From the NCBI GenBank assembly GCA_002356455.1, contig AP017968.1, positions 2,542,001 through 2,606,000 on the forward strand: a DNA stretch of 64,000 nt. Reading direction: 5' to 3'. This DNA is from Fusobacterium varium. Lineage in GTDB: Bacteria > Fusobacteriota > Fusobacteriia > Fusobacteriales > Fusobacteriaceae. The position numbers and the translations under genes are program-made. Positions 28,690-38,065 of this stretch are shown here, piece after piece; positions within the stretch are counted from its first letter, which is position 1, and each line of letters begins with the position of its first letter. The notes under the pieces were generated by a model. That model searched no databases and had not been told where the DNA came from. It worked only from the letters and a program-made list of their open reading frames with translations.

Positions 28690-29262
28690 TTGAAAAAATT
28701 TTTTTTATCTATTTTATTATTGTTAATTTTAACAGCTTGTGGACAAAAAGAAATATACAAAACAAAAGATGATATTTCAAGAGTTGAAAATGAAATATCT
28801 TACTCCATTAATTACAATGAATTTTATAATTACCTGAATGAAGCTTACCCTAAAATAAAATTTGAAAAACAGGACCCTAGAATTACTAAAAGTGGTAAGT
28901 ATGTTGGAGTTATTACTTGGAAAAATTTTAAAATAGAATGTAACTTTAAAGAAAAAAATAGCGAACTAACGTCTATTTACCTATCATCACCAAAAGGAAA
29001 GATAAAACATTCAAAAACAGTGGCTTTAGTTAGGAATGTAGAATTTAATCAACAGGATATAAGAGATTTAAAAAAATATTCATTAGTGATTAATAATATT
29101 TTAAACTCAAGCAATACACAAAAAAAAATGCAAGAATTTTTAGATGAAAAATTAAAAAAGAATATAGAAAGAGGAAAAATACAAATAGGAGAATCTAAAG
29201 TTACTTTGAGGCTTAGTGGTCCTGTTTTACTTGTTGTATTTGAACCAAATATTATAAAATAA
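28690..29262 (+). CDS. Putative lipoprotein of unknown function
   Basis: About 190 residues. The N-terminus is a lipoprotein signal peptide with lipobox LTAC (Cys about residue 17 from the TTG start), so the mature protein should be membrane-anchored. The rest is charged with a lysine-rich region and shows no recognised domain. The start is most likely TTG 28690, seven bases after AAGGAG; the GTG at 28681 overlaps that site. It stands alone between a minus-strand operon and a regulator gene. Confidence 0.65.
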   Translation: MKKFFLSILLLLILTACGQKEIYKTKDDISRVENEISYSINYNEFYNYLNEAYPKIKFEKQDPRITKSGKYVGVITWKNFKIECNFKEKNSELTSIYLSSPKGKIKHSKTVALVRNVEFNQQDIRDLKKYSLVINNILNSSNTQKKMQEFLDEKLKKNIERGKIQIGESKVTLRLSGPVLLVVFEPNIIK

Positions 29263-29466
29263 TATTTCAATAAAAGTGTAAGTCTGATGAATAATAAGTT
29301 ATAATATTGAAATTACAGTATCTACAATTTCAATTTCTATAGGCAAAGAGATATCTAATATGAATTAAAAATTTATAACTATTAATAAAATATCTGAATT
29401 CTTTTAAGTGAAAATATGATATAATCCACTGTATACAATAACTTAATTTTTAAAGAGGTAATTTTA

Positions 29467-30753
29467 ATGAAAATAGCTATTATTGGAGCTCCTGACTCTG
29501 TTGAAAAAATATACAGTATACTTTCTTCTGAATATAAAGAAGTAAGTTTTTTTAAATATCCAAAAGAAAAAATTGAAGAAATGATTCCCCTTATTCAAAA
29601 ATTAGAAAATGATGTAGATGGAATATATCTTACGGGAATTGGAATTTATTCATCTCTTAATCTTAAAACTGATCTTTCTAACAAAGCTATTGTTTATACT
29701 AAAAGAGGTGAAATGGGAATAATCAAAGCTTTTTTATTGCTCCAAAAAGATTATGAATCCATAGATAATTTAAAAATAGGTATAGATCTTATTGAAGAAA
29801 AAATGCTAAAAGATGTCTTTGAAGAATATGAAATTCAAATAAAAAATTACTATCTTCAAAAATATGAATATTCTAAAACTGAAGAGGAGTATCTTAAAAA
29901 TTATCTTGAAAAATTAAAAACAAAAGAAATAGATTGTGTTATTACAGCTTTTGGATATATTTATTATTATTTAAAAAGACTTAATATTCCAGTTTATAGA
30001 CTACAAGCAACTAACACCGAAATAAAATTAGAATTTAAAAAACTTGAACTAATGGCAAAAATAAAAGAACTTGAAAAAACAGGTATTGGGGTTCAAATAA
30101 TTAAGCTTATTAAAAAAAATATTTCAGAACTTACTCAAAAGACTTTACAAAATAAAAATAGCTTTGAAACTCAACTATTAGAATATGCTAAAGAAATTCA
30201 AGGAAATATACAATTTCTTGGAAATGAGGAATATTATATCTTAGCTAATAAAGGTCTTTTATTAGATGAAGAAACTTTAAAAATAATTACTACTCTTATT
30301 AAAAATACTACTAAAAAAGATTTTTATGCAGGAATTGGAATTGGTGAAGGACAGACTATTTTGCAAGCTGAAGCTAATGGAAGAAAAGCCTTAAAAATAA
30401 GCCTTTCAAAAAATAAAAATGAAATATACTTTTATGATGGAAAAAATGTTTCTGGACCTCTGTTGACAGAAAATATGCTTCAATACAGTGATTCTGTCAA
30501 CAAAGATATTTTTGAACTTTCAAAAAAAATAGGTATTAGCTCTACTTATTTGGAAAAATTAAAATCTATTATAAAAAAATATGGTAAAAATACTTTTTCC
30601 AGTAAAGAACTTGCTGGAATATTTGAAATTAGTGAAAGAAGTGTCAACCGTTTGTTAAAAAAAATCATTGAAAATGGCTATGGAGAAGAGGCTGAATTTG
30701 AAAATACTCCTGGTGCTGGTAGACCTCGGAGAAAAATAAAATTTAATTTTTAA
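29467..30753 (+). CDS. CdaR/PucR-like transcriptional regulator with C-terminal winged helix
   Basis: 428 residues. The N-terminal two-thirds (about residues 1-220) looks like a sensor domain with no clear family. Residues about 270-330 resemble the degenerate GGDEF-like domain of CdaR/PucR regulators (FYAGIGIGEGQTILQAEANG, ALKIS). The C-terminus (about 350-428) is a DNA-binding helix-turn-helix (SSKELAGIFEISERSVNRLL) with a basic tail. It is transcribed just ahead of, and separately from, the AbgT operon; a terminator and a new promoter lie between. It is the natural candidate regulator of that operon (inference). Confidence 0.75.
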   Translation: MKIAIIGAPDSVEKIYSILSSEYKEVSFFKYPKEKIEEMIPLIQKLENDVDGIYLTGIGIYSSLNLKTDLSNKAIVYTKRGEMGIIKAFLLLQKDYESIDNLKIGIDLIEEKMLKDVFEEYEIQIKNYYLQKYEYSKTEEEYLKNYLEKLKTKEIDCVITAFGYIYYYLKRLNIPVYRLQATNTEIKLEFKKLELMAKIKELEKTGIGVQIIKLIKKNISELTQKTLQNKNSFETQLLEYAKEIQGNIQFLGNEEYYILANKGLLLDEETLKIITTLIKNTTKKDFYAGIGIGEGQTILQAEANGRKALKISLSKNKNEIYFYDGKNVSGPLLTENMLQYSDSVNKDIFELSKKIGISSTYLEKLKSIIKKYGKNTFSSKELAGIFEISERSVNRLLKKIIENGYGEEAEFENTPGAGRPRRKIKFNF

Positions 30754-30766
30754 AAGTATAAATTTG

Positions 30767-30804
30767 AAAGTAATTGTTCTTAATAAAAACAATTACTTTT
30801 TTTA
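30767..30804 (+). terminator. Rho-independent terminator after the CdaR-like regulator
   Basis: A 12-bp perfect stem (30767-30778 with 30788-30799, AAAGTAATTGTT arm) followed by a T run, ending the regulator transcript 14 bp after its stop. Confidence 0.85.
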
Positions 30805-30818
30805 TTGAAAAAAATACA

Positions 30819-30847
30819 TTGACAAATATTAAAAAAAATTGTATAAA
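30819..30847 (+). promoter_or_regulatory. Consensus promoter of the AbgT operon
   Basis: TTGACA (30819-30824) and TATAAA (30842-30847) with a 17-bp spacer. This is one of the best promoters in the window and drives the plus-strand genes from 30911. Confidence 0.8.
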
Positions 30848-30862
30848 CTATTTAACTAAAAA

Positions 30863-30893
30863 ATTAAAGACATATTAAAGACAAGTCTTTAAT
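30863..30893 (+). promoter_or_regulatory. Palindromic operator candidate upstream of abgT
   Basis: ATTAAAGAC occurs twice directly (30863-30871 and 30874-30882), and the second copy is mirrored by GTCTTTAAT (30885-30893), giving a perfect 9-bp dyad with a 2-bp centre. It lies in the early transcribed region between promoter and ribosome-binding site, where a repressor would act as a roadblock. Confidence 0.5.
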
Positions 30894-30910
30894 ATCTAAG
30901 GGAGGATTTT

Positions 30911-32482
30911 ATGACACAAGGAAATGTTAAAAGCACCAAAATGACAACTTTTATTAAAACTGTAGAAAGAGTTGGAAATAAATTACCTGACCCATTTATT
31001 TTATTTGGAATATTTGCTGTTTTCACTTTAATTATATCTCTTGTCTTATCAAAAATTGGAGTAGAAGCCTCTTTTATGGAAAAAGGTGCAAAAACTCTTA
31101 CCATAGTAAAAATTGAAAATTTGCTCACTTTTAATAAGTTAAGGCAAGTTGTTTCTGATTTTCCTACTACTTATGTAAATTTTCCATCTTTGAAACTTGT
31201 TCTTATTATGATGATGGCTATTGGAGTAGTTGAAGAAACAGGATTTTTTGACTCTGTCATGAGGAAATATTTATTAAAAGCTCCTAAAAGTGTAGTAACA
31301 GCTGTATTTATTTTTGCATGTGTTAATGCTAATGTTATGTCAGATGCTGGAGTTATTCTTACACTTACACTAGGAGGAGTTGTTTTTGCCTCAATAGGCA
31401 GAAGCCCTATCCTTGGAATAATGCTTGGATATGCAGCTTGTAATGGTGGATATTGTGCTAGTCTTTTAGTAGCTGGAGCAGATGCACTTGTAGCTGGCAT
31501 CACTGAACAAGTAGCTGTAGATGCTGGTTTTCATTTAGATATCAATCCTTTATGTAACTATTATTTCATGGCTGCTGCTACAGTAGTTCTTACAGTGGTT
31601 CTTACAATATTTACTGAAAAGTTCATAATGAAACTTTTTCCAGAAGAAGAAACTGCTGATGATTCTATGTTAAAAAAATATGAACTTACTGATTTAGAAA
31701 ATAGAGGTTTAAAATTTGGAATGTATGGTTTCATTTCTTTTGTAGTTATTATGCTTGCTTTAACTCTTCCATCAGAAGCTTTCTTTAGAAACGCTGCTGG
31801 AGGATTCTTACCTAAATCACCATTACTTTCATCTATTGTTGTTATCTTATTTTTCTTATTTCTTTTCATAGGAGTTAGCTATGGAGTGGGAATCAAAAAA
31901 ATAACTAGTGGAAAAGATGTTTCTAGGCTTCTTCAAGCTGGTGCAAAAAAATCTGCTCCATTGATGGTTACTTTTCTTACTTGTGCTCTATTTATGGACC
32001 TATTAAATAAAAGTAACATTCTGAGAATAATAGCTATAAAAATGGCTGAACTTATAAAAGCTGCAAATGTAGGTCCTTTATTTCTTCTTGTTTTGGTAAT
32101 TATCCTTACTGCTATGATGAATCCATTTATGACTTCTGCATCTACAAAATGGATATTGTTAGCCCCAATGGTAGTTCCTGTATTTGGAATGATTGGAGTT
32201 AACCCTGCTTATGCACAGCTTGCTTATAGAATTGGAGATTCAGCAACTAACATAATCTCACCTTTGCATCCAGCAATAACTGTTATCATTGGTCTTATGG
32301 CTCAATATAATTCTGAAAAAGAAAAGAAAACAGGAAGAAAAATAGAAGAAGCTGGTTTTGGAACTATATTCTCCTTAACTCTTCCTTATTCTATAGTTAT
32401 TCTTGTAACTCTTACTGTTCTTATGGTTATTTGGTATGTTTTAAGATTACCTATTGGTTTAGGTGTTTCTACATTTATATAA
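30911..32482 (+). CDS. AbgT family transporter
   Basis: 523 residues, about 12 membrane segments, with the AbgT hallmarks: RVGNKLPDPFILFG at the N-terminus, the conserved GGYCASLLVAG and NAD-like MSDAGV regions, and the C-terminal MMNPFMTSASTKW and RIGDSATNIISPLHP motifs. AbgT proteins carry p-aminobenzoyl-glutamate or export antimetabolites in other species. Here two M20 hydrolases lie downstream, resembling the AbgT-AbgA-AbgB arrangement, so uptake of an N-acyl amino acid or peptide is likely (inference). The ATG at 30911 has GGGAGG upstream. Confidence 0.93.
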   Translation: MTQGNVKSTKMTTFIKTVERVGNKLPDPFILFGIFAVFTLIISLVLSKIGVEASFMEKGAKTLTIVKIENLLTFNKLRQVVSDFPTTYVNFPSLKLVLIMMMAIGVVEETGFFDSVMRKYLLKAPKSVVTAVFIFACVNANVMSDAGVILTLTLGGVVFASIGRSPILGIMLGYAACNGGYCASLLVAGADALVAGITEQVAVDAGFHLDINPLCNYYFMAAATVVLTVVLTIFTEKFIMKLFPEEETADDSMLKKYELTDLENRGLKFGMYGFISFVVIMLALTLPSEAFFRNAAGGFLPKSPLLSSIVVILFFLFLFIGVSYGVGIKKITSGKDVSRLLQAGAKKSAPLMVTFLTCALFMDLLNKSNILRIIAIKMAELIKAANVGPLFLLVLVIILTAMMNPFMTSASTKWILLAPMVVPVFGMIGVNPAYAQLAYRIGDSATNIISPLHPAITVIIGLMAQYNSEKEKKTGRKIEEAGFGTIFSLTLPYSIVILVTLTVLMVIWYVLRLPIGLGVSTFI

Positions 32483-32530
32483 TTACTTACTAAAAAATTT
32501 AAAATACTATATAATTAAAAAGGAGATAAA

Positions 32531-33238
32531 ATGGAAAATTCAAATCACATGATTTATGCTAACCATCCTTTACTTTGGTTAATCTGCTCAATTGGAATTA
32601 TCATAGTTTTAATCCAATCTGCCCTAATTATTAAAAAGTCTATTCAAGCTGGAAAAGACATGGGAATTCCTAAGGAAAGAATGAATAGAGGAATAAAAAC
32701 AGCTGCAATTGCAAGTATTGGCCCTGCTCTTGGTGTTGTTGGAAGTCTTTTAGCCCTTCTTGTCACAATGGGATCTCCTGTTTCAGCTCTTAGACTTAGC
32801 GTTATTGGAGGTTCTAATTTTGAAGCTATGGCTGCTAATTTTGGTGCTCAAGCAATGGGATCAGAACTCTCTACTCATATGACACCTCTTGTATTCACAA
32901 ATGCTCTTTGGGCAATGGCATTAGGGTCTATGGGATGGATTATATTTGTTTTTCTTTTTGCACATAAGATGGATAGAGTAAATGGACTTCTTACTAGTGG
33001 AAGAAAAGCTCTTCTTCCTGCTGTAGGTCTTGGAGCTATGCTTGGTTCTTTTGCTTATTTCAACATAGGAAATTATCTAAAAGTTACTACAAATCCAAAT
33101 ATTACTTTATCTGCTGTATCTGGGCTTATTATAATGATTATTTGTTTAAAAGCAGGAGAAAAATTTAATTGGCTAAAAGAATGGGCTTTAACTATTGCAA
33201 TGTTTGGTGGAGCTATAATAGCTACAATAGCATTTTAA
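32531..33238 (+). CDS. DUF5058-type membrane protein
   Basis: 235 residues with about six membrane segments. An N-terminal helix (LLWLICSIGIIIVLIQSAL) is followed by a conserved loop MGIPKERMNRGIKTAAIASIG and further Gly/Ala-rich helices. By pattern it is DUF5058, whose biochemical role is unknown. It begins 48 bp after abgT with AAGGAG. The next gene is another small membrane protein and then two M20 hydrolases, suggesting a two-subunit transporter for the same substrate. Confidence 0.78.
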   Translation: MENSNHMIYANHPLLWLICSIGIIIVLIQSALIIKKSIQAGKDMGIPKERMNRGIKTAAIASIGPALGVVGSLLALLVTMGSPVSALRLSVIGGSNFEAMAANFGAQAMGSELSTHMTPLVFTNALWAMALGSMGWIIFVFLFAHKMDRVNGLLTSGRKALLPAVGLGAMLGSFAYFNIGNYLKVTTNPNITLSAVSGLIIMIICLKAGEKFNWLKEWALTIAMFGGAIIATIAF

Positions 33239-33266
33239 AACTATAAGTAACTAGGAGGAAATTTAA

Positions 33267-33944
33267 GTGAGTATTTATGATAACTATATTGAAAGTATAA
33301 CAAAAATTGGTAGATCAACAATGGTTTTAGGTTTAGTAGCAACTTTACTTCCACCTTTAGTAATGACATTTTATTTTGGTTTTAATCCTGGAATTGCAGC
33401 TATAATGGCTGGGGCCATTTCTCAAATGTCTGTTTCTGGTGCTTTTTATTTCAGTGAACCAATCAGCTACTATCCTATAGTTGGTAGAGCTGGACTTTAT
33501 ATGGGATTTTTATCAGGAAATCTTGTCAATATGAGAATCCCTGCTGCAATAGCTTCACAAGAAGCTGCTGAATATGAATCAGGTACTGAAGAAGGAGCTA
33601 TTATGGGAACTATTGGTATTGGAGTTTCTATTTGGATAGGAATAGTATTTTTACTTCTTTCTGTTCTTGCTGGACAAACTCTTTTATCAAAATTACCCGT
33701 TTCTTTCATGACTATGCTTAGTCTAATCATTCCAGCATTATTTGGAGGAGTTTTTGCACAATTTGCTATAAAATCTCCAAAAACTGCAATATTTGCTCTA
33801 ATAGTATCTTTTATCATGACAAAATTAGTAGCTCTTATTCCAGGAAATCCATCATTTATAGTAACATTGGTATCTGTTTTCTCAACAATAACTTTTGCTA
33901 AAAAACTAATGGATAAAGAACTTTCTAAAAAATCTGTAAAATAA
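33267..33944 (+). CDS. Membrane protein, predicted partner of the DUF5058 protein
   Basis: 225 residues with about six membrane segments and a short hydrophilic Glu-rich loop (ASQEAAEYESGTEEGA, about residues 93-108). I recognise no named family. It begins with GTG at 33267 preceded by AGGAGG and follows the DUF5058 gene by 28 bp; the next gene follows after 10 bp. Similar size and topology to its neighbour suggest a heteromeric permease (inference). Confidence 0.72.
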   Translation: MSIYDNYIESITKIGRSTMVLGLVATLLPPLVMTFYFGFNPGIAAIMAGAISQMSVSGAFYFSEPISYYPIVGRAGLYMGFLSGNLVNMRIPAAIASQEAAEYESGTEEGAIMGTIGIGVSIWIGIVFLLLSVLAGQTLLSKLPVSFMTMLSLIIPALFGGVFAQFAIKSPKTAIFALIVSFIMTKLVALIPGNPSFIVTLVSVFSTITFAKKLMDKELSKKSVK

Positions 33945-33954
33945 GGAGAATAAA

Positions 33955-35073
33955 ATGAATAAAGAAAGAATGATAGAAAATTTCTTAGAAATGATAAAAA
34001 TACACTCTCCTTCTAATGATGAAGGAGTATATGCTGAATACTTAATAAAACTTTTAAAAGAACTTGGTGGAGAAATCTATTTAGACAATGGATATAAAAA
34101 TTATAGAGGAAATGCTCCTGTTATTTTTGCAAAATTTCAAGGAAACTTACCTGAAAAAGGAGTAACTTTAGCTGCTCATATGGATGTAATAGAACCATCC
34201 TCAAATGTAAAACCTATAATAGAAAATAATATAATAAAAACTGATGGTACTACTACTTTAGGTGGAGATGACAAAGCGGGAATAGCTAGCATTATTGAAG
34301 TTTTAAGAACTATCAAAGAAAATAAATTAAATCATAGAGATATTTTTGTATTGTTAACTCCTTGTGAAGAAGCTGGTATGCTTGGTGCTAAAAATATTGA
34401 TTGGTCCTCTGTCCCTGCCCCTATGAAACCAGCTACAAATATGCTTGTTATAGATAATGCTGGTAAGGCTGGACTCATTGCTCATACTGCCCCTAGTAAA
34501 TATGGAATCACTTTTACATTTACTGGAAAAAAAGCTCATGCTGGAATAGAACCTGAAAAAGGAATTAATGCTGTATGTATGGCTGCTCATGCTATATCTA
34601 ATATGAAAATAGGGCGTATTGATGAATTTACTACTTCTAATATAGGAAGTATCAAATCTAATTTTCCAACTAATGTAGTTTCTGATTACTGCATATTTAC
34701 TGCTGAATTAAGAGGTCATTCTGAAGAAAAGATTATTGAAATGTTAAATAATTACGAAGAAGCATGTAAAAATGCCTCTATCTTATTTGGTGGAAAGTAT
34801 ACTATGGAAAAAAGTCATGATTATCCAGCTCTCAAACCAAAAGATGATTTGAAATTTGCTAAAGAATTTGCTAAAATTTATGAAGATATTGGCGTTCACT
34901 CAGAACTAAAAATAATTGGTGGTGGGTCTGACAGCAATATTCTAGCAAAAGAAGGTTTCAATTCTATAATCATTGGTGTTGGAATGTATGATGTTCATAC
35001 TGTTAATGAATATCTTGTTACTGATGATTTATTTAAAACTACAGAGGCTATTTTGAAGTATATCACAAAATAA
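33955..35073 (+). CDS. M20 family metallopeptidase, PepT-like
   Basis: 372 residues, paralogous to the gene at 7373. Metal motifs: AAHMDVIEP, GGDDKAG, TPCEEAGM, LVIDNAGKAG and DVHTVNEY; the dimer domain includes KKAHAGIEPEKGINA. It probably hydrolyses di- or tripeptides or N-acylated amino acids brought in by the adjacent transporters. AAGGAG lies 6 bases before the ATG. Third position in the putative transporter/hydrolase operon. Confidence 0.9.
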   Translation: MNKERMIENFLEMIKIHSPSNDEGVYAEYLIKLLKELGGEIYLDNGYKNYRGNAPVIFAKFQGNLPEKGVTLAAHMDVIEPSSNVKPIIENNIIKTDGTTTLGGDDKAGIASIIEVLRTIKENKLNHRDIFVLLTPCEEAGMLGAKNIDWSSVPAPMKPATNMLVIDNAGKAGLIAHTAPSKYGITFTFTGKKAHAGIEPEKGINAVCMAAHAISNMKIGRIDEFTTSNIGSIKSNFPTNVVSDYCIFTAELRGHSEEKIIEMLNNYEEACKNASILFGGKYTMEKSHDYPALKPKDDLKFAKEFAKIYEDIGVHSELKIIGGGSDSNILAKEGFNSIIIGVGMYDVHTVNEYLVTDDLFKTTEAILKYITK

Positions 35074-35098
35074 AGCCTCAGAGGAGAAGAGGGTCATT

Positions 35099-36418
35099 AT
35101 GAATAAAAATGAATTAAAGAAAAGAGTTCTTGCAGCTATCGAAGAAAACAAAGAAACAATAATAGCTGCAGGAAGAAAAATATATTCAAATCCTGAATTT
35201 GGATATAAAGAATTTGAAACAACAAAAACTGTAAGTGATTTTTTCAAAAATGAACTTGGATTGGAAGTTGAAGAAAAAATAGCCTATACAGGATGCAGAG
35301 CTAGAATAAATGAAGATAAATCTGGACCTAAAATAGCTATTCTTGGGGAGCTTGATGGAATATCTTGTTCTGAACATCCAGATGCCAACAGTATTGGAGC
35401 TTCTCACACTTGTGGACACAATGTTCAAATTGCTGGTATGCTTGGAGCCGCAGTAGGCCTTATCAAATCAGGAGTTTTTAAAGAACTTGATGGTAAGATA
35501 GATTTCATTGCAACTCCTGCTGAAGAATTTATTGAACTTGCTTACAGAAGTAAGCTTAAAGCTGAAGGACACATTAAATATTTTGGTGGAAAACAAGAAC
35601 TTATCAGAAAAGGTACATTTGATGATGTAGATATGAGTATAATGTTTCATGTACTTGATACTGGAGATAAAAAGGTGCTTGTAGGACCTGAAAGTAATGG
35701 ATTTATAGGAAAAGAAATTAAATTTATTGGAAAAGAATCTCATGCTGGTTCTGCTCCTTATGAAGGTATAAATGCTTTAAATGCAGCTATGCTTGCTATC
35801 AATAATGTAAATGCCCAAAGGGAAACTTTTAAAGAAGCTGACAGAGTAAGATTTCATCCAATCATTACAAAAGGTGGAGATATTGTTAATGTTGTTCCTG
35901 CTGATGTAAGAATGGAATCATATGTAAGAGCCAGAACTATTGACAGTATGATTGATGCTAACAAAAAGGTAAACAGAGCTCTTATTGCTGGAGCTATGGC
36001 TGTTGGAGCTGAAATTGAAATAACTGAGCTTCCTGGATATCTTCCTATTTTAAAACATAATGATATGGAAAAAGTTTTAAGAGATAATCTTCATTTCATA
36101 GGTCTTACAGATGAAGATATTATAGATGGTGGAGATTTTACTGGATCATTTGATTTTGGTGATGTATCTCATATTATTCCTACACTTCATCCAATGTTTG
36201 GTGGTGTAAAAGGAGCCCTTCACACTAGAGGATATTCTATCGTTGATGAAGAATATGCTTATCTTGCTCCAGCTAAATCTATGGCTCTTACAGTAGTAGA
36301 TTTGCTGTTTGATGGAGCTGAAACAGGAAAAGAAATTCTTAAAAATTTCAAACCTGTTATGACAAAAGAAGAATATCTTGCTTTCATGGAATCTAATGAT
36401 AAAACTATAAAAGCATAA
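35099..36418 (+). CDS. M20 family amidohydrolase (AbgB-like)
   Basis: 439 residues of the M20D amidohydrolase type. Metal-site motifs: ILGELDGIS, HTCGHNVQIAGMLGAA, TPAEEFIEL, MFHVLDTG and GALHTRGY. The dimer domain has GKESHAGSAPYEGINALNA. Relatives cleave N-acyl or aminobenzoyl-glutamate amides. As last gene of the AbgT cluster it parallels E. coli abgB (inference). It is followed by a bidirectional terminator. Confidence 0.85.
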   Translation: MNKNELKKRVLAAIEENKETIIAAGRKIYSNPEFGYKEFETTKTVSDFFKNELGLEVEEKIAYTGCRARINEDKSGPKIAILGELDGISCSEHPDANSIGASHTCGHNVQIAGMLGAAVGLIKSGVFKELDGKIDFIATPAEEFIELAYRSKLKAEGHIKYFGGKQELIRKGTFDDVDMSIMFHVLDTGDKKVLVGPESNGFIGKEIKFIGKESHAGSAPYEGINALNAAMLAINNVNAQRETFKEADRVRFHPIITKGGDIVNVVPADVRMESYVRARTIDSMIDANKKVNRALIAGAMAVGAEIEITELPGYLPILKHNDMEKVLRDNLHFIGLTDEDIIDGGDFTGSFDFGDVSHIIPTLHPMFGGVKGALHTRGYSIVDEEYAYLAPAKSMALTVVDLLFDGAETGKEILKNFKPVMTKEEYLAFMESNDKTIKA

Positions 36419-36430
36419 TTTTTAAATAAT

Positions 36431-36476
36431 AAAAATGAGGATAATCATAATAAATTATGATCTACCCTCATTTTTT
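36431..36476. terminator. Bidirectional terminator between amidohydrolase and LysR genes
   Basis: A long stem (AAAATGAGG…CCTCATTTT arms, with an inner TCATAA/TTATGA stem) with T runs on both sides, between two convergent genes. Confidence 0.8.
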
Positions 36477-37353
36477 ATTTTTCCATATTTCTGCACATTT
36501 CAATAAAAGACATTGCTGAAGAGCTTAAATATTTATTTTTGTGATAAATAATATTAAATTTTCTCACAAACTTAATATTATTTATTTTTACTCTGGAAAC
36601 TATTTTCTTTTCAAGTTCTTCTTTTACCAGATAATACGGTAATACTGCTATTCCTATATTCTGTTGTACAGCAATTACTAGAGCTCTTGTACTAATGCTT
36701 TCCCATAATGGTTCTATAGTTATTCCTCTTGAAAAGAGTATACTGTCAAATAATTCCCTTGTTCCACTTCCCCTTTCTCTCAAAAGAAAATTCTGATTTT
36801 TTATTTCTTCCAGAGAAACAGTTTCTTTTTGTGCTAAAGGATTGTCAGGACTACATATTATTACAAGTTTATCATCTAAAATAGGGTTGCTTATAATATT
36901 TTCGGAGTGTATTATTCCATCAATTATAGCAAGATCTAGTTCATTTGTCAGAAGTTTATTTTCTATTACTTTTGAATTTTCTATGTACACATTTATTTTT
37001 ACACCTGGATATATTTCAGCAAATTTTTCAACATATTTTGGCATAAAATAAGTTCCTGTAGCAATAGTAGCTCCTATCTTCAAATTATTAAATGAGTCAT
37101 GACATTTTAATTCTTTTTCCATTTCATCAAAAAGAGAAGTTATATGAGAAGCATAACTTAAAAATTTTTTTCCGGGTTCTGTTATATAAAGCCTTTTAGA
37201 TATCCTGTCAAAAAGTTTTATTCCATAATATTCTTCCAGTTCTTTTATAGCTAAACTTGCAGCTGGCTGTGCTATAAAGAGTTCCTTTGCTGCCATAGTT
37301 ACATTATTATATTTACATACTGCTAAAAAAATTCTAATATGTCTTAATGTCAT
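36475..37353 (-). CDS. LysR family transcriptional regulator (divergent from chromate transporter genes)
   Basis: About 292 residues: the N-terminal winged helix (LRHIRIFLAVCKYNNVTMAA, ELFIAQPAASLAIKELE) and a substrate-binding domain with a periplasmic-binding-protein fold. The start was set at ATG 37353 after AGGAG; an upstream ATG at 37374 is in frame but precedes the ribosome-binding site. It is transcribed away from the chromate-transporter pair, the classical layout for a LysR regulator and its target. Confidence 0.9.
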   Translation of the reverse strand: MTLRHIRIFLAVCKYNNVTMAAKELFIAQPAASLAIKELEEYYGIKLFDRISKRLYITEPGKKFLSYASHITSLFDEMEKELKCHDSFNNLKIGATIATGTYFMPKYVEKFAEIYPGVKINVYIENSKVIENKLLTNELDLAIIDGIIHSENIISNPILDDKLVIICSPDNPLAQKETVSLEEIKNQNFLLRERGSGTRELFDSILFSRGITIEPLWESISTRALVIAVQQNIGIAVLPYYLVKEELEKKIVSRVKINNIKFVRKFNIIYHKNKYLSSSAMSFIEMCRNMEK

Positions 37354-37483
37354 AATAAACACTCCTTCTATCATATAAAAAAAATTATATACTTTATAAT
37401 ATTATATTATTTTTTTTATAATTAAACAAGTTATATAATAAGTATATAAAATAAATAAAGTATTACGAAAATGGAGGTAAATT

Positions 37484-38059
37484 ATGGAAAACTTAACTTT
37501 ACAGAAAAAAAACTACTGGAAGCTTTTTACAACCATGCTTTACCTTAGTGCATTTACATTTGGGGGAGGATTTGTCATTGTTTCTCTTATGAGAAAAAAA
37601 TTTGTAAAAGAATATCACTGGATAGAAGAAAAGGAAATATTGAATCTCATAGCTATTGCTCAATCATCTCCTGGTTCTTTATCTATTAATATATCTATCT
37701 TGGTTGGTTACAAACTGGCAGGTATTCCAGGTGCATTGATTTCTATAACAGCTACAGCACTTCCACCACTTATTACATTATCAATAGTTTCATTTTTTTA
37801 TATATCTTTTAAAGATAATGTTACTGTAAATGCTCTAATGAAAGGCATGCAGGCTGCCATTGCAGCAATTATTTTTGATGTCACATTTTCTTTAGCTAAA
37901 GATGTGGTAAAAAGAAAAGAGTTAATCTTTAGTTTAATGACAGTGGCAGTATTTATTGCAGTATATTTCTTTGAAATTAACATTATATTTATAGTTTTAG
38001 TATGTGGATTTATTGGTGCAATTTCCAGCAGTTATAAATTCAAAACTCAAAATCTTTAA
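37484..38059 (+). CDS. Chromate transporter family protein, first half
   Basis: 191 residues, one CHR domain with about five or six membrane segments. Motifs: FGGGFVIVSLMRKKFV, the WIEEKEILNLIAIAQSSPG loop, and ILVGYKLAGIPGALI. Short single-domain CHR proteins work in pairs. The second half begins 6 bp later. Substrate may be chromate, sulfate or another anion. Confidence 0.9.
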   Translation: MENLTLQKKNYWKLFTTMLYLSAFTFGGGFVIVSLMRKKFVKEYHWIEEKEILNLIAIAQSSPGSLSINISILVGYKLAGIPGALISITATALPPLITLSIVSFFYISFKDNVTVNALMKGMQAAIAAIIFDVTFSLAKDVVKRKELIFSLMTVAVFIAVYFFEINIIFIVLVCGFIGAISSSYKFKTQNL

Positions 38060-38065
38060 AAAGAG

